Shown here piece by piece: positions 29,795-38,637 of a DNA stretch of 64,000 bases (positions are counted from its first letter, which is position 1; each line of letters begins with the position of its first letter). Source of the stretch: Bailinhaonella thermotolerans (GTDB lineage: Bacteria; Actinomycetota; Actinomycetes; Streptosporangiales; Streptosporangiaceae). Below the pieces are notes generated by a model that was given only the letters and a program-made list of their open reading frames with translations, did not search any database and was not told where the DNA came from. A program made the position numbers and the translations under genes. The stretch is taken from the NCBI RefSeq assembly GCF_003594875.1, contig NZ_QZEY01000002.1, positions 744,001 to 808,000 on the forward strand, written 5' to 3'.

Positions 29795-30739
29795 TCAGCG
29801 GGCCAGGCGGAACTGGCTCTCCCGGACGGTGACCTCGTAGGGGTTGGGGTTGACGATCTGGAAGCGGATCATGCGGTCGGCGGGGATCCGGTCGATGGTG
29901 TGCAGGCCCGTGTGGAGGGTGGCGCCGTGGCCGACGCGCTCCTCGCCGTGGAGCTCCTCGATGAAGCCGCCGGCGGTGTCGTGGCGGCTGAAGCGGAGCC
30001 GGACGCGGTCGCCGCGCCGCAGGCCGTCGAGGGTGACGCGGGCCCAGATGCTGTAGTCGCCGGGGGTCTTGGGGCGGATCGAGGAGCCGTTCGCGGAGTG
30101 CATGCCGTCGGGGTCGAGGTGCTCGACGCGGTACTCGACGGACTCGGTGGCGCCGGCGGCGACCGGCTGGAGCTCGGACGAGGGGGTGCCCAGCACGCAC
30201 AGGCGCCTGACCGGGTCCGGGTCGGGCGGCGAGACCGGCGCGACCGGCATCCCGCGGCGGACCCAGGAGTACAGGGCGTCGCCGGGGCAGTCGGTGCTGA
30301 AGTGGTCGCGGTGCCCGTTGACGCGGCGGCGCGCGCCGCGCTCCCAGAAGTACTCGACGGTGGCGCGGATGCCGTGCAGCAGCTCGTCGGTCAGGGTGTC
30401 GCCGGGGCCGACGAGCGCGCAGACGGCGTACCAGGAGTCGTTCGCCGGGGTGGTGCCGTTGGCGGCGGTCCGGTGGTTCAGCCACCGGCCCTCGTAGGTG
30501 TGGCCGTGCCGGCAGACGCAGGCGCTGTAGGCGATGTCCGCCCAGCCCCGGCCGTCGATGTGGAAGCGCTGGATGCCGCGCACGAGGTCGTCGCAGCGGG
30601 AATGCGGATAGTCGCCGAGCCGGGTGCCCTCGTAGTGGACGGTCACGCCGCCGCGGGACGGGTCGATGTCGCGGGAGGCGGGGGTCTGCGTCGGGTTCGC
30701 ACCCCATTGAACTCTCTTGACCAGCCGGATGTCCGCCAT
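29795..30739 (-). CDS. N-acetylmuramoyl-L-alanine amidase domain protein (PGRP-like)
   Basis: 314 residues from the ATG at 30739 (GGAGG upstream). VKRVQWGANPTQTPAS...GVTVHYEGT is the amidase_2/peptidoglycan-recognition fold. Zinc ligands are the His of VHYEG, the first His of NGHRDHF and the Cys of STDCPGD. The last 130 residues form a separate beta-rich domain (EYRVEHLDPDGMHSANGSS... MIRFQIVNPNPYEVTVRE) of unknown role. No signal peptide is seen, so export, if any, would need another route. It would cut the bond between muramic acid and L-alanine. Confidence 0.82.
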   Translation of the reverse strand: MADIRLVKRVQWGANPTQTPASRDIDPSRGGVTVHYEGTRLGDYPHSRCDDLVRGIQRFHIDGRGWADIAYSACVCRHGHTYEGRWLNHRTAANGTTPANDSWYAVCALVGPGDTLTDELLHGIRATVEYFWERGARRRVNGHRDHFSTDCPGDALYSWVRRGMPVAPVSPPDPDPVRRLCVLGTPSSELQPVAAGATESVEYRVEHLDPDGMHSANGSSIRPKTPGDYSIWARVTLDGLRRGDRVRLRFSRHDTAGGFIEELHGEERVGHGATLHTGLHTIDRIPADRMIRFQIVNPNPYEVTVRESQFRLAR

Positions 30740-30841
30740 GCGTAACCTCCTCTCCGGTATCACAGGTGGTCGAGGCTAGAGCACTTTCCCCAAGTTTTCG
30801 GCAAATCACAAAGATCAGCGGCGTAGTCTCGGTCGGGACCG

Positions 30842-30875
30842 GTGATCAAATCCATCACTCAGAGTGATAAATCAC
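30842..30875. promoter_or_regulatory. two GTGAT/ATCAC inverted repeats
   Basis: GTGAT-N7-ATCAC (30842-30858) is followed directly by GTGAT-AA-ATCAC (30864-30875); another ATCAC sits at 30805. They lie in an unusually AT-rich divergent gap between the amidase and RlpA-like genes. Probably sites for a regulator of wall metabolism; the spacing does not fit Crp/GlxR. Confidence 0.45.
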
Positions 30876-30914
30876 ACAGAACACCGCTTGGAGTTGCCTT
30901 TACCAGCGGTTGAT

Positions 30915-30931
30915 GTCCTAGTTTCTAGGAC
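30915..30931. promoter_or_regulatory. perfect inverted repeat GTCCTAG-TTT-CTAGGAC
   Basis: Seven-base arms around TTT, 96 bases ahead of the RlpA-like gene start. Too small and T-poor for a terminator; best seen as an operator. A contracted version, GTCCTAGGAC, occurs at 50822-50831 ahead of an MFS gene. Confidence 0.5.
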
Positions 30932-31026
30932 GTTCCGCGCACTTGCCGGATTTGTCCGGTATTGATCGCGCGAGCCGGACGTTCGACAGGTCCGGCGGTC
31001 CCTGTCCCCGATCCAAAGGAAGACCC

Positions 31027-31710
31027 TTGGGCCGGCATGAAACGAAAACGTCCTCCACTCGTCTCCGGAAGCGCGCCCTCTCGGCACGCGCCCTGATCGC
31101 CATCGGCGCCGCCGGCGTCGTGGCCGCGGGCACCGCGACCGGAATCGCCCTCGCCTCACCCGGCGAGAACCCGCCGCCCTCCGCGCACGCGGACGCCGGC
31201 GCCACGAGTGCCCCGACTCCCGCCGCCTCCCCCTCCGCGAGCCCCGCCGCGACCCCCTCGGCGACTCCCGCCGCGACCGCGGGCCCGGCCGCCGCCCCGA
31301 GCGCCACGCCCACCGCGGCGCCCTCGCCCTCGGCCACCGCCGAGCCGAAGACCGAGCCCAAGGCCGCTCCGAAGCCCAAGGCCGTCGTCAAGCCCAAGAA
31401 GAAGAAGACCACGCGCGTGCTGTCCAGCGGCTCGTGCCAGGCGTCCTTCTACTGGGAGGGCCAGATGACGGCGAACGGCGAGCGGTTCAATCCGAGCGCG
31501 CTCACCGCCGCGCACAAGACGCTGCCGTTCAACTCCCGCGTCCGGGTCACCAACCCGAGCAACGGCAAGTCCGTCGTGGTCCGCATCAACGACCGGGGTC
31601 CCTTCATCTCCGGCCGCTGCCTCGACCTCTCCCGCGCCGCCTTCACCAAGATCGGCGACCCGGGGGCCGGCGTGATGCCCGTCAAGTACGAGGTCCTCGC
31701 CCGCTCCTGA
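31027..31710 (+). CDS. RlpA-like double-psi beta-barrel secreted protein
   Basis: 227 residues from a TTG codon, chosen because AAAGGA lies six bases before it and the reading then opens with a charged N-terminus ([12 protein letters not shown]) and a hydrophobic stretch [20 protein letters not shown], a signal peptide or anchor. A 75-residue Ala/Pro/Ser/Thr linker and a Lys-rich turn (KPKKKKTT) span the wall. The C-terminal RlpA/expansin barrel has [15 protein letters not shown] and [18 protein letters not shown], retaining the Asp that matters in RlpA lytic transglycosylase. It probably acts on peptidoglycan. Confidence 0.85.
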   Translation: MGRHETKTSSTRLRKRALSARALIAIGAAGVVAAGTATGIALASPGENPPPSAHADAGATSAPTPAASPSASPAATPSATPAATAGPAAAPSATPTAAPSPSATAEPKTEPKAAPKPKAVVKPKKKKTTRVLSSGSCQASFYWEGQMTANGERFNPSALTAAHKTLPFNSRVRVTNPSNGKSVVVRINDRGPFISGRCLDLSRAAFTKIGDPGAGVMPVKYEVLARS

Positions 31711-31808
31711 CCCGCCGAGCCCGCCCGTCGCGCCCATCCGGTACGGCGGGCCGCCCGCGGCGCGCCCGCCCCGCCGGATCCCGTTCCCAGGGACCCGGCG
31801 GGGCGGCG

Positions 31809-32051
31809 TCACGCGGGAGGGGGCGGGGTGTGGCGGCTGCGCGCCACCGCCGGCGGGATTCCGAGGGCGGCCCCGATCTCGGCCCAGCTCCGGGCGTCCC
31901 GGCGGGCCCGGTTCACGTAATGCGCCAGCAGCCCGCCGCCCCAGGGCCGCACGCGCGACTCGATCTCGCGGGCGACCGTCAGGCGCTCGGCCCAGTCGCG
32001 CCCGGCGCAGTGCCTCTCCACCTCGGCGATCAGGTCGTCCAGCGCGCCCAT
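31809..32051 (-). CDS. small helix-turn-helix-like protein, 80 residues
   Basis: Starts at an ATG with GGAGG nine bases upstream. ALDDLIAEVERHCAGRDWAERLTVAREIESRV is helical, and ARSWAEIGAALGIPPAVARSRH resembles a DNA-binding helix-turn-helix. No family name is certain; it may be a small regulator. Convergent with the RlpA-like gene. Confidence 0.6.
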   Translation of the reverse strand: MGALDDLIAEVERHCAGRDWAERLTVAREIESRVRPWGGGLLAHYVNRARRDARSWAEIGAALGIPPAVARSRHTPPPPA

Positions 32052-32234
32052 GCGATCAAGCCTCCGGCGGGGTCCCGCCCCCGTCAACCGGCACGGGCGA
32101 CCCCCGGTCGCGCTCCGCCGGCATCCCCTTCACCGCACGGGTGACCGGCGGCCGCGCCTCCGCCGGCCTCCCCGGCCCCTCGTCCCGGGGCCGCCCCGCG
32201 CGGGACGTTCAGGCGGCCTGCGCGGCCCGGCGGG
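32052..32234. other. short gap, nothing recognised
   Basis: 183 GC-rich bases between two minus-strand genes. No hairpin, operator or gene stands out. Confidence 0.4.
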
Positions 32235-32849
32235 TCACTTCACCATGCGGAACGTGAGCGGGTAGCGGAAGTTGCCCTCGCCCAGGGCGGCCAGGCCACC
32301 CACCACCGTGAGGACGAACCAGGCGGCCCAGATCAGGGGCACGAGCAGCGCGCCGACCACGGTGAGCAGCAGCACGATCGAGCTCAGCAGGACGGTGAGC
32401 TGGAAGTTGAGGGCCTCGATCGCGTGGTGGCGGACGTAGAGGGACTGCCTGCCCATGGTCGCCAGCATGATGAGCGGGCCCACGGGGAGCAGGAACAGGC
32501 CGAGGCCGTGGGCCGCCGCCGCGCCGAGCCGGTCGGCGCCGTCGCGGGGCAGCGGGCGCGGCCCGGACGGGTGCGGCCGGAAACGCGGCTGCTGCGGCAC
32601 CGCCGGGAGCAGGTCGTGCAGGAGCGGCGCGAGGTCGGCGTGCGTCTTGGCGTTCATGGCCAGGTCCACGCGCTCGTCGAACTCGTCCTTGTCCAGGCGG
32701 CCCTGGGCGAACGCCGCCTGCAGGTGATCGACCACCTGATCACGATGGGCGTGCGTCACCCGCAGGTGAGCCTGCTCCGGCGGCACCGGCCCGTGCCAGG
32801 GGCGGGGCTCGTTGCCCGAGGGCTGGTGGGGGTTCGCTGTCGTCACCAT
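32235..32849 (-). CDS. DUF1707-DUF4870 membrane protein
   Basis: About 204 residues. The first part, LRVTHAHRDQVVDHLQAAFAQGRLDKDEFDERVDLAMNAKTHADLAPLLHDL, is a DUF1707 domain (residues about 30-80). A Pro-rich spacer follows, then a Tic20-like DUF4870 unit with three to four hydrophobic segments (GLGLFLLPVGPLIMLATM to LIWAAWFVLTVVGGLAAL) and the motif RHHAIEALNFQLT. GGTGG precedes the chosen ATG; an ATG three codons earlier is also possible. Function unknown; DUF1707 proteins are common actinobacterial membrane proteins. Confidence 0.8.
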   Translation of the reverse strand: MVTTANPHQPSGNEPRPWHGPVPPEQAHLRVTHAHRDQVVDHLQAAFAQGRLDKDEFDERVDLAMNAKTHADLAPLLHDLLPAVPQQPRFRPHPSGPRPLPRDGADRLGAAAAHGLGLFLLPVGPLIMLATMGRQSLYVRHHAIEALNFQLTVLLSSIVLLLTVVGALLVPLIWAAWFVLTVVGGLAALGEGNFRYPLTFRMVK

Positions 32850-32994
32850 AACCACCATATTTGTCGGACGGGGGAAACGCGGCCATCCGGATTTCCCCTG
32901 AGCCGACCCTGAACTCCGGCCCGCACCCCTGATCTTCTCACTCGCGGGGAACCAACCCCGCTCAAACGGTGCGTCAAGGATGTATACAGGGAGC

Positions 32995-33345
32995 ATGGGA
33001 TGGCGGGATAGGTACGGCCTCAGGCGATGGCGCGGCCAGAAGATCGCGAAATTCGACCGCGAGGCCAACAACGCCGACATCGAGGCGCTGATCGAGTTCG
33101 CGCGCTCGCGCCGGGGCGTCGAGTTCTACGTGGAACCCGAGACATTCGCCACCGACACGACCGCGGTGGCCGTGGCGCACGACGGCGAGTGGACGCGCCG
33201 CCGCGTGGGGGCTCCCGCCGTGATCCACAAGGTGGCCCGCGACCTGGCCCTCCCCGTCTACGACGTCCAGCTCACCGGCTACCCCGCCCGCATGCGCGCC
33301 TACAACGAACGCCGCCGCGCCCAGGGCCAGGGCCAGAGCCTGTAA
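32995..33345 (+). CDS. conserved hypothetical protein, 116 residues
   Basis: MGWRDRYGLRRWRGQKIAKFDREANNADIEALIEFARSRRGVEFYVEPETFATDTTAVAVAHDGEWTRRRVG... looks like a conserved single-domain actinobacterial protein, though no function can be named. A TATACA box six bases before the ATG suggests a leaderless start (an alternative ATG lies five codons upstream). It is soluble, basic and monocistronic. Confidence 0.65.
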   Translation: MGWRDRYGLRRWRGQKIAKFDREANNADIEALIEFARSRRGVEFYVEPETFATDTTAVAVAHDGEWTRRRVGAPAVIHKVARDLALPVYDVQLTGYPARMRAYNERRRAQGQGQSL

Positions 33346-33599
33346 CCCCACACTCCTCCCCGGCCCCGAAACCACCCGCGCACACCCGCGCCCCGGCCCG
33401 CCCCGCCGGCGCCGGCCTTCGCCGCGCGCCCACTCGACCAGGGCACGCGGGGCGGGACTGACGGCCGGACCGGCAGGCGTCATCCCGTGCCTCCGGAATG
33501 GACGCGCGGCCATGCCCGGATGAGCCCCCTGTTCTTCCCTCCCTTCACGATCATTCGCACGAGGAGCACGTGCCTCCCTCGCCGGCGGCACGGGGCCCG

Positions 33600-34350
33600 G
33601 CGGAGTCCCACAGCCAGGCCGGATCCCATCCGCGCACGGTCGCCAGGGGCCGACGCGCAGGGGCGGGGCGGAGCCGGCAGGTCAGGGCGGCGCCAGAGGG
33701 CCAGGGCCACAGGCCGCCTGACGCACGCCGGAACGCGGCCGCCTCCAGTCGCCGACGCGCACGGCACCCGAGCGCGCCTGCGACGCCCTCGCTCCGCCTC
33801 CCCGGGGAGTCCCGGGCGCGTCTCAGAGCCCTTCTGAACACCCCCGGAGGCCGCCCGCGCACGCCCTCGACTCGTGGCACCGACCGCCCAGGCCCATCGG
33901 CCCCTGCGCATGCCCATCTCACGGCACCCGCGAACACCCGAACACCCTCGGGTCGCGGCCCGGCCGCTCAGCGGCGCCCCCTGCGGATATCCACCTCCTC
34001 GCGTCCCGGGGACGTCTTGGCGGCTCTTCTGGACACCCCAGGGGCCGCCTCACGAACATCCGCGACTCGTGGCACCGACCGCCCAGGCCGTCCGCCCCTG
34101 TGAAGGTGCGTCTCCTCGCGTCCCGGCGGTGTTCCGGAAGCCCTCAGAACGCCGGGAGCCACCCCCGGACATCAGCGGGTCGCCGCCCCACCCCCAGGTT
34201 CGTCCGCGCCTGCGGATACCCCTCCCCGGCGTTCCCGGACGCGTCCCCGGGAGCTCCCTGCACGCCCGGAGGACGCCCGCGGACACCAGCGGGTCGCCGC
34301 TCTGGCCGCTCCGGGCCGTCCGGCCTTCGGGTGCGCGTCTTTCGGCGTTC
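33600..34350. repeat. decayed tandem array, unit about 113 bp
   Basis: This gene-free kilobase contains imperfect tandem units. A 27-base block beginning CGACTCGTGGCACCGACC is identical at 33868-33894 and 34063-34089. Related blocks reading ACAnCnnCGGGTCGC start near 33943, 34169 and 34281, giving steps of about 83, 113, 113 and 112 bases. Read on the minus strand, one frame repeats WAVGATS and SGG-type words, but no start, ribosome site or full-length frame supports a gene. The left part (33346-33600) shows nothing recognisable. Confidence 0.6.
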
Positions 34351-34423
34351 GGGCGTGCGGGGTCGGGCGGCGGTGGGGGTGGGCGGCGTGGGCCGTGCCG
34401 GGGCCGGGGGCCGCCTCGCCGGG

Positions 34424-35962
34424 TCAGCCGGCGAGGCGGGGGGCTTCGGGGGGTGGCAGGAGGGAGAGGAGGGGGGTCAGCCACGTGGGGTGGGGAGAGC
34501 CCATGGTGGCGTTGAGGGCGGTCGTGGTCATGGGGGCGGTCACCACGGCCGGGGGAAGGCAGGCCTGGAGGCCGTGCATGAGGAGGCGGGCCAGCATGTA
34601 GCGGGGGTTGATGCTCAGGGCCCGGTCCACCGCCGTGGCGGCCAGGGTGCAGGCTCCCCGTTGCCAGGAGGCGATGGCCAGGAGGGACGCGGCCGGGGGC
34701 ACGAAGGGGGCCTCCAGGCGGTGGGTGAGGTCGGACCAGAGGGTGGCGTGGGTGGCGTGCTCGGCCGCGTCGGTCAGGAGCCAGGCCTCGTCGCGGACGC
34801 GCATGACCGCCAGGTGCAGGCCCAGGCGGGCGGCCTCGTCGTCGGCGAGCCTGTCCCCGGCCTCGGCCCTGGCGATCGCGTCGCGCACGGCCGCCAGCCC
34901 CTCCGCCACGAACGCCGCCGTGAAGTCCGCCGGATCGGCCGCCTCCGCCAGCGCGGTCCGGAACGCGGCGATCTCGCGGGCGGTGGCCTCGCGCATGGAC
35001 GCGCGGGTCAGCCCCTCGGCGGGGGCCACCGTGCGGGCCAGCGCCGCGCGGTCCGGGAGGGCGACCAGGCCCGCGACCGTGGCCTGCGCGGCGACGCGGC
35101 TGGACGCGACGTCGTAGGCGCTGCCCTCGGGCGGGCAGCAGGAGGCCGACCGGCACATGTAGGACCAGTAGCGGCCGTCCTGCGCGCGCAGCGCCTCCCT
35201 GACGCCGACCCCGGCCTCGCCGAGGCGGCGGATGACCGTGTGCGTCGCGGGGGTGACCAGCGCCTCCGGGCCGTATCCGGCGAGGATGACGTGCTCGACG
35301 CCCTCGCGCTCCAGCACCGGGAGCAGGCGGCGGTCCCACCCGTCCTGGAGCGGCAGGTCGGTCCGCACGGTCAGGACCAGCCGCCGCCCGGGGCCGCAGC
35401 CGTCCATCGCGACGAGCACCAGGCTCTCCTCCGGGTGGAACCCCACCAGGTAGGGGATCGCCGCCAGCACGTCGGCCGGCGACCCCAGCACCATCCGCTC
35501 CCCGAACACCGGCTCCCCGCCCTCGCCCGGATCCGCGTCCGAGACCTCGGCACCGGGAACGCCCGCGGAACCACGAACCGCCCCAGGACCACGAACCGCC
35601 CCAGGACCACGAACCGCCCCAGGACCACGAACCGCGGCAGGACCGGAACCGGCCCCCGGACCGGAATCGGCGCCAGGCGCGGGAGGCGGAGGCGGAGGCG
35701 GCTCGGGACCCCCGACCGGCCCCGGAGGCTTCGGATCCCCGGCCGCGCCGGGGCCGAGCGGGAGCGCGGGAGGCGGCGTGACTCCCGGGCCCCCGATCGG
35801 GCCGGGAGGCCGCGGATCCCCGGCCGCGCCGGGGCCGGGCGGAGGAGCGGGAGCCTCCATGGGCTCATGGACGGCGTCGCCGGGCTCCCGCGGAGCGGCG
35901 GGCGCGGACGGCGTGGCGAGGGGGTCGGGAAGGCCGGGCGCACCGGCGGTCTCGTGACTCAT
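34424..35962 (-). CDS. DUF4192-domain protein with proline-rich repeat N-terminus
   Basis: 512 residues. The first 150 are low-complexity Pro/Gly/Ala, including two copies of a PPGPxGGP-type block and four copies of VRGPGA. The DUF4192 domain starts at ERMVLGSPADVLAAIPYLVGFHPEESLVLVAMDG and extends to the C-terminus, including GRYWSYMCRSASCCPPEGSAYD with three clustered Cys. DUF4192 is widespread in actinobacteria with no known reaction. No signal peptide or membrane segment is visible. The N-terminal repeats probably expand and contract by slippage. Confidence 0.85.
   Translation of the reverse strand: MSHETAGAPGLPDPLATPSAPAAPREPGDAVHEPMEAPAPPPGPGAAGDPRPPGPIGGPGVTPPPALPLGPGAAGDPKPPGPVGGPEPPPPPPPAPGADSGPGAGSGPAAVRGPGAVRGPGAVRGPGAVRGSAGVPGAEVSDADPGEGGEPVFGERMVLGSPADVLAAIPYLVGFHPEESLVLVAMDGCGPGRRLVLTVRTDLPLQDGWDRRLLPVLEREGVEHVILAGYGPEALVTPATHTVIRRLGEAGVGVREALRAQDGRYWSYMCRSASCCPPEGSAYDVASSRVAAQATVAGLVALPDRAALARTVAPAEGLTRASMREATAREIAAFRTALAEAADPADFTAAFVAEGLAAVRDAIARAEAGDRLADDEAARLGLHLAVMRVRDEAWLLTDAAEHATHATLWSDLTHRLEAPFVPPAASLLAIASWQRGACTLAATAVDRALSINPRYMLARLLMHGLQACLPPAVVTAPMTTTALNATMGSPHPTWLTPLLSLLPPPEAPRLAG
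35571..35642. repeat. four 18-bp in-frame repeats in DUF4192 gene
   Basis: Four consecutive copies of CCACGAACCGCCCCAGGA (the last with two changes), encoding VRGPGA hexapeptides on the minus strand. The unit is a multiple of three, so copy changes keep the frame. Confidence 0.9.
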
Positions 35963-36072
35963 GCCACGAGAGCCTGCCCCACCGAGACGGTCCCCCGAGG
36001 CGGTTGCCGCCCGCCTGTGGACGGAGCGTTTCGCCCCGCTTCGTCCTGTGGAAAACCCGCCCTCAGGACCGT

Positions 36073-36858
36073 CTACGCCGTCGGGGCCGCAAGGTCCGTC
36101 GTCCGGGCCCGGGTCAGCATGGCCGCGCCCGCGACCGCCCCCGGCATGGCGATCACGGCCGCCAGCGGGATCAGGAACACCAGGAACACCAGCGTGCCGA
36201 AGCCGAGCGTGGCGGACAGGTTCCGGCGCAGGAGCGCGAACCGCTCACGCCGCCGCAGGCCCCGCCGTACCAGCGGGAGCGAGGTCAGCTCCACCGCCAG
36301 GAAGAACCCGGACACCAGCGCGCCCAGCACGGGCGTGACGGTCTGCCCGACGACCGGCACGAACCCCAGCACGAACAGCGGGATCGTGAACAGCACCACG
36401 TAGACCAGGGTGACCAGGCTGTCCCGCGCCGACCGCGCGATCTCCCGCCAGAGCGGCACGTCGGGAGCCCGCGGCGCTCCGCCGAGCGAGTCCTCCACCC
36501 GCTCGGACAGCTTCTCGTAGAACGGGTCCCCGATGAGCAGCGTCACGGCCGTGAACGTGAAGACCGACAGCACCAGCCCCGCCGCGAACACCAGCACCCC
36601 GACGACGGCGCGGAACCCGTCCCTGACCCCCGCGCTCCACCCGTCGGCGAACGGCGTGACCAGCTCGGCCAGGTCCCCCGCGTAGATCCCCAGGAGCACC
36701 AGCGCCGCGCCGTACAGCACGAAGGCGATCAACGCCGGGATCAGCCCGAACAGCCACTGGCGCGGCCGCGCCGCGACCCATCCGAGCCCGCGCAGGAAAC
36801 AGCCCGCGCCCTCCACGAACCCGCCGAGGCCCCGCTTCCGGCCCACCGCCTTCACCAT
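36073..36858 (-). CDS. EI24/CysZ-like membrane protein
   Basis: 261 residues with about six hydrophobic segments: WLFGLIPALIAFVLYGAALVLLG, VVGVLVFAAGLVLSVFTFTAVTLLIG, LVTLVYVVLFTIPLFVLGF, TPVLGALVSGFFLAVEL and LGFGTLVFLVFLIPLAAVIA are the clearest. GDPFYEKLSERVE after the second matches the CysZ/EI24 family, some of which import sulfate. No cysteine genes are nearby. The ATG at 36858 has no ribosome site; TAGGCT lies seven bases upstream, so the message is likely leaderless. Confidence 0.82.
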   Translation of the reverse strand: MVKAVGRKRGLGGFVEGAGCFLRGLGWVAARPRQWLFGLIPALIAFVLYGAALVLLGIYAGDLAELVTPFADGWSAGVRDGFRAVVGVLVFAAGLVLSVFTFTAVTLLIGDPFYEKLSERVEDSLGGAPRAPDVPLWREIARSARDSLVTLVYVVLFTIPLFVLGFVPVVGQTVTPVLGALVSGFFLAVELTSLPLVRRGLRRRERFALLRRNLSATLGFGTLVFLVFLIPLAAVIAMPGAVAGAAMLTRARTTDLAAPTA

Positions 36859-36942
36859 GCGCGAAAGCCTAGACGCCCGGCCCCGCCCGTGCCGTCCGGC
36901 GGCACCCCGTTTCACCCTGATCCGTCCCTGATCTTCCGCGGG

Positions 36943-36986
36943 TGATCGCGCTCGGGAACACGCTTGATCGCGCTCGGGAACACGCT
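36943..36986. repeat. perfect 22-bp tandem duplication
   Basis: TGATCGCGCTCGGGAACACGCT occurs twice back to back in the divergent gap between the EI24 gene and the lipid kinase. It could be a recent slippage event or a doubled regulator site. Confidence 0.9.
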
Positions 36987-37033
36987 GTGCCCGTTGACGC
37001 CCCCATGGGCTACCGTCTTCCGCGGGAGGTTCG

Positions 37034-37963
37034 ATGCGAAGCAAGGCCGAGCTGGGCGAGGCCATCAGCAAGGACGGCAGGGCCGTCCTGATCGTCAACG
37101 CCCGGTCGCGGCGCGGCGGGCGCAACTACGAGGCCGCGCGGGCGCTGCTGCTCGACCGCGGATTCACCCTGCTCGGGGCCTTCCCCGTGACCAAGCCCAA
37201 GCATCTGCCGCGCGCGATCGGCCAGGCGCTCGACCTCGCCCCCGACCTCGTCGTGGTGGGCGGCGGCGACGGCACGCTGGCGACGGCGGTGGGCCGGCTG
37301 GCCCACCTCGACATCGCGATGGGCGTGCTGCCGCTGGGCACCACCAACAACTTCGCCCGCAGCCTGGGCGTGCCGATGTCCCTGGCCGGCGCGATCCGGG
37401 TGCTCCGCGAGGGCAAGGTCGCCGACGTGGACCTCGGCCAGGCGGAGGACGAGATCTTCGCCAACATGGCCAGCTTCGGCCTCTCGGTGGAGGTGGCGTC
37501 GCGGGTGCCGCCGCTGCTCAAGCGCGTGATCGGCCGCCCGGCCTACATGCTCACGGCGGCGCGGTCGCTGCCCGGCCACCACCCGTTCCACGTGCGGATG
37601 ACCGTGGACGGCGTGCTCCACGAGTTCGACACCCACCAGCTCAACATCGCCAACGGGGCGTTCCACCACGGTCTCAAGATCGCCAGTGACGCGACCCCGG
37701 ACAACCGCAGGCTGTCGATCTACCGCCTGGGCGACTCCCACCGCCTCCAGCTCACCTACGCGACCCTGCGGCATGTGATCTTCGGTCCCCGGCGCACCCT
37801 CGCCGAGCACGCCTTCCTGAGCGGCAGCGAGATCACCGTGGAGACCGACCCCCCGCTCCCCCTCAGCGTGGACGGCGAGGTGCGGCTGCGCACCCCCGTC
37901 CGCGTGTCCCTGGCACCGAACGCCCTGCGCGTCATGGTCCCGATGGAGTTCGACGACACGTGA
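37034..37963 (+). CDS. diacylglycerol/lipid kinase family protein
   Basis: 309 residues, GGGAGG before the [19 protein letters not shown] opens the NAD-kinase/DAGK fold. [17 protein letters not shown] is the nucleotide-binding GGDGT motif and [14 protein letters not shown] the following substrate loop. The closing [26 protein letters not shown] is the usual C-terminal beta domain. It uses ATP to phosphorylate a lipid or sphingoid alcohol at the membrane surface. Its stop overlaps the start of a Maf-family gene by four bases. Confidence 0.9.
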   Translation: MRSKAELGEAISKDGRAVLIVNARSRRGGRNYEAARALLLDRGFTLLGAFPVTKPKHLPRAIGQALDLAPDLVVVGGGDGTLATAVGRLAHLDIAMGVLPLGTTNNFARSLGVPMSLAGAIRVLREGKVADVDLGQAEDEIFANMASFGLSVEVASRVPPLLKRVIGRPAYMLTAARSLPGHHPFHVRMTVDGVLHEFDTHQLNIANGAFHHGLKIASDATPDNRRLSIYRLGDSHRLQLTYATLRHVIFGPRRTLAEHAFLSGSEITVETDPPLPLSVDGEVRLRTPVRVSLAPNALRVMVPMEFDDT

Positions 37964-38550
37964 TCCCGGTAATCCTGGCCTCCGCCAGCCCCGCCCGCCT
38001 CGCCCTGCTCCAGAGCGCGGGGCTCGATCCCAAGGTCATCGTCAGCGGCGTCGACGAGGAGGCGGTCACCGCCGAGACGCCCGAGGCGCTGTGCCTGACG
38101 CTGGCCGCCGCCAAGGCCGACGTCGTGGCCGGCGCGCTGCCGTCCGGCCTGGTCATCGGGTGCGACTCGGTGCTGGAGCTCGACGGCGTCGCGTACGGCA
38201 AGCCCGGCACGCCCGAGCGCGCCGCCGAGCGGTGGCGCGCGATGCGCGGCCGCCAGGGCCGCCTGCTCACCGGCCACTGCGTGATCGACGCCGCCACCGG
38301 CTCGCGCGCCGAGGCCGTCGGCGCGACCGTGGTGCGCTTCGGCACGCCCACCGACGAGGAGATCGACGCCTACGTCGCCCGCGGCGAACCCCTCTGGGTG
38401 GCCGGCGCGTTCACGCTCGACGGCATGGGCGGCTGGTTCGTGGACGGCATCGAGGGCGACCACGGCAACGTCCTGGGCATCTCGCTCCCGCTGCTCCGCC
38501 GCCTGTTCGCCGACGTCGGCGTGAACGTCACCGACCTCTGGCGGTCCTGA
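37960..38550 (+). CDS. Maf-family nucleoside triphosphate pyrophosphatase
   Basis: 196 residues from a GTG that overlaps the previous stop. [21 protein letters not shown] is the Maf signature (SxSxxR), [14 protein letters not shown] supplies the catalytic Asp, and [10 protein letters not shown] follows. The family hydrolyses dTTP/UTP or modified nucleotides to monophosphates, removing them from the pool. In actinobacteria the gene usually lies elsewhere; here it is coupled to a lipid kinase without an obvious link. Confidence 0.9.
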   Translation: MIPVILASASPARLALLQSAGLDPKVIVSGVDEEAVTAETPEALCLTLAAAKADVVAGALPSGLVIGCDSVLELDGVAYGKPGTPERAAERWRAMRGRQGRLLTGHCVIDAATGSRAEAVGATVVRFGTPTDEEIDAYVARGEPLWVAGAFTLDGMGGWFVDGIEGDHGNVLGISLPLLRRLFADVGVNVTDLWRS

Positions 38551-38637
38551 CCGGCCGGTACGGCGGCCCGCCCGCCTCCCCGCCCCCGCCCCCCGCGTCG
38601 CGGGCGGGACCGGCGCGCTCCTCCGGCGTACGGGGTC

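Noticed and set aside
30740-31026. Possible c-di-AMP (ydaO-type) riboswitch upstream of the RlpA-like gene
   Set aside because: Such riboswitches often precede actinobacterial wall enzymes, but the conserved core elements could not be found here.
34050-35339. Minus-strand frame covering the tandem array and part of the DUF4192 gene
   Set aside because: It is an out-of-frame shadow of DUF4192 for most of its length, with no ribosome site.
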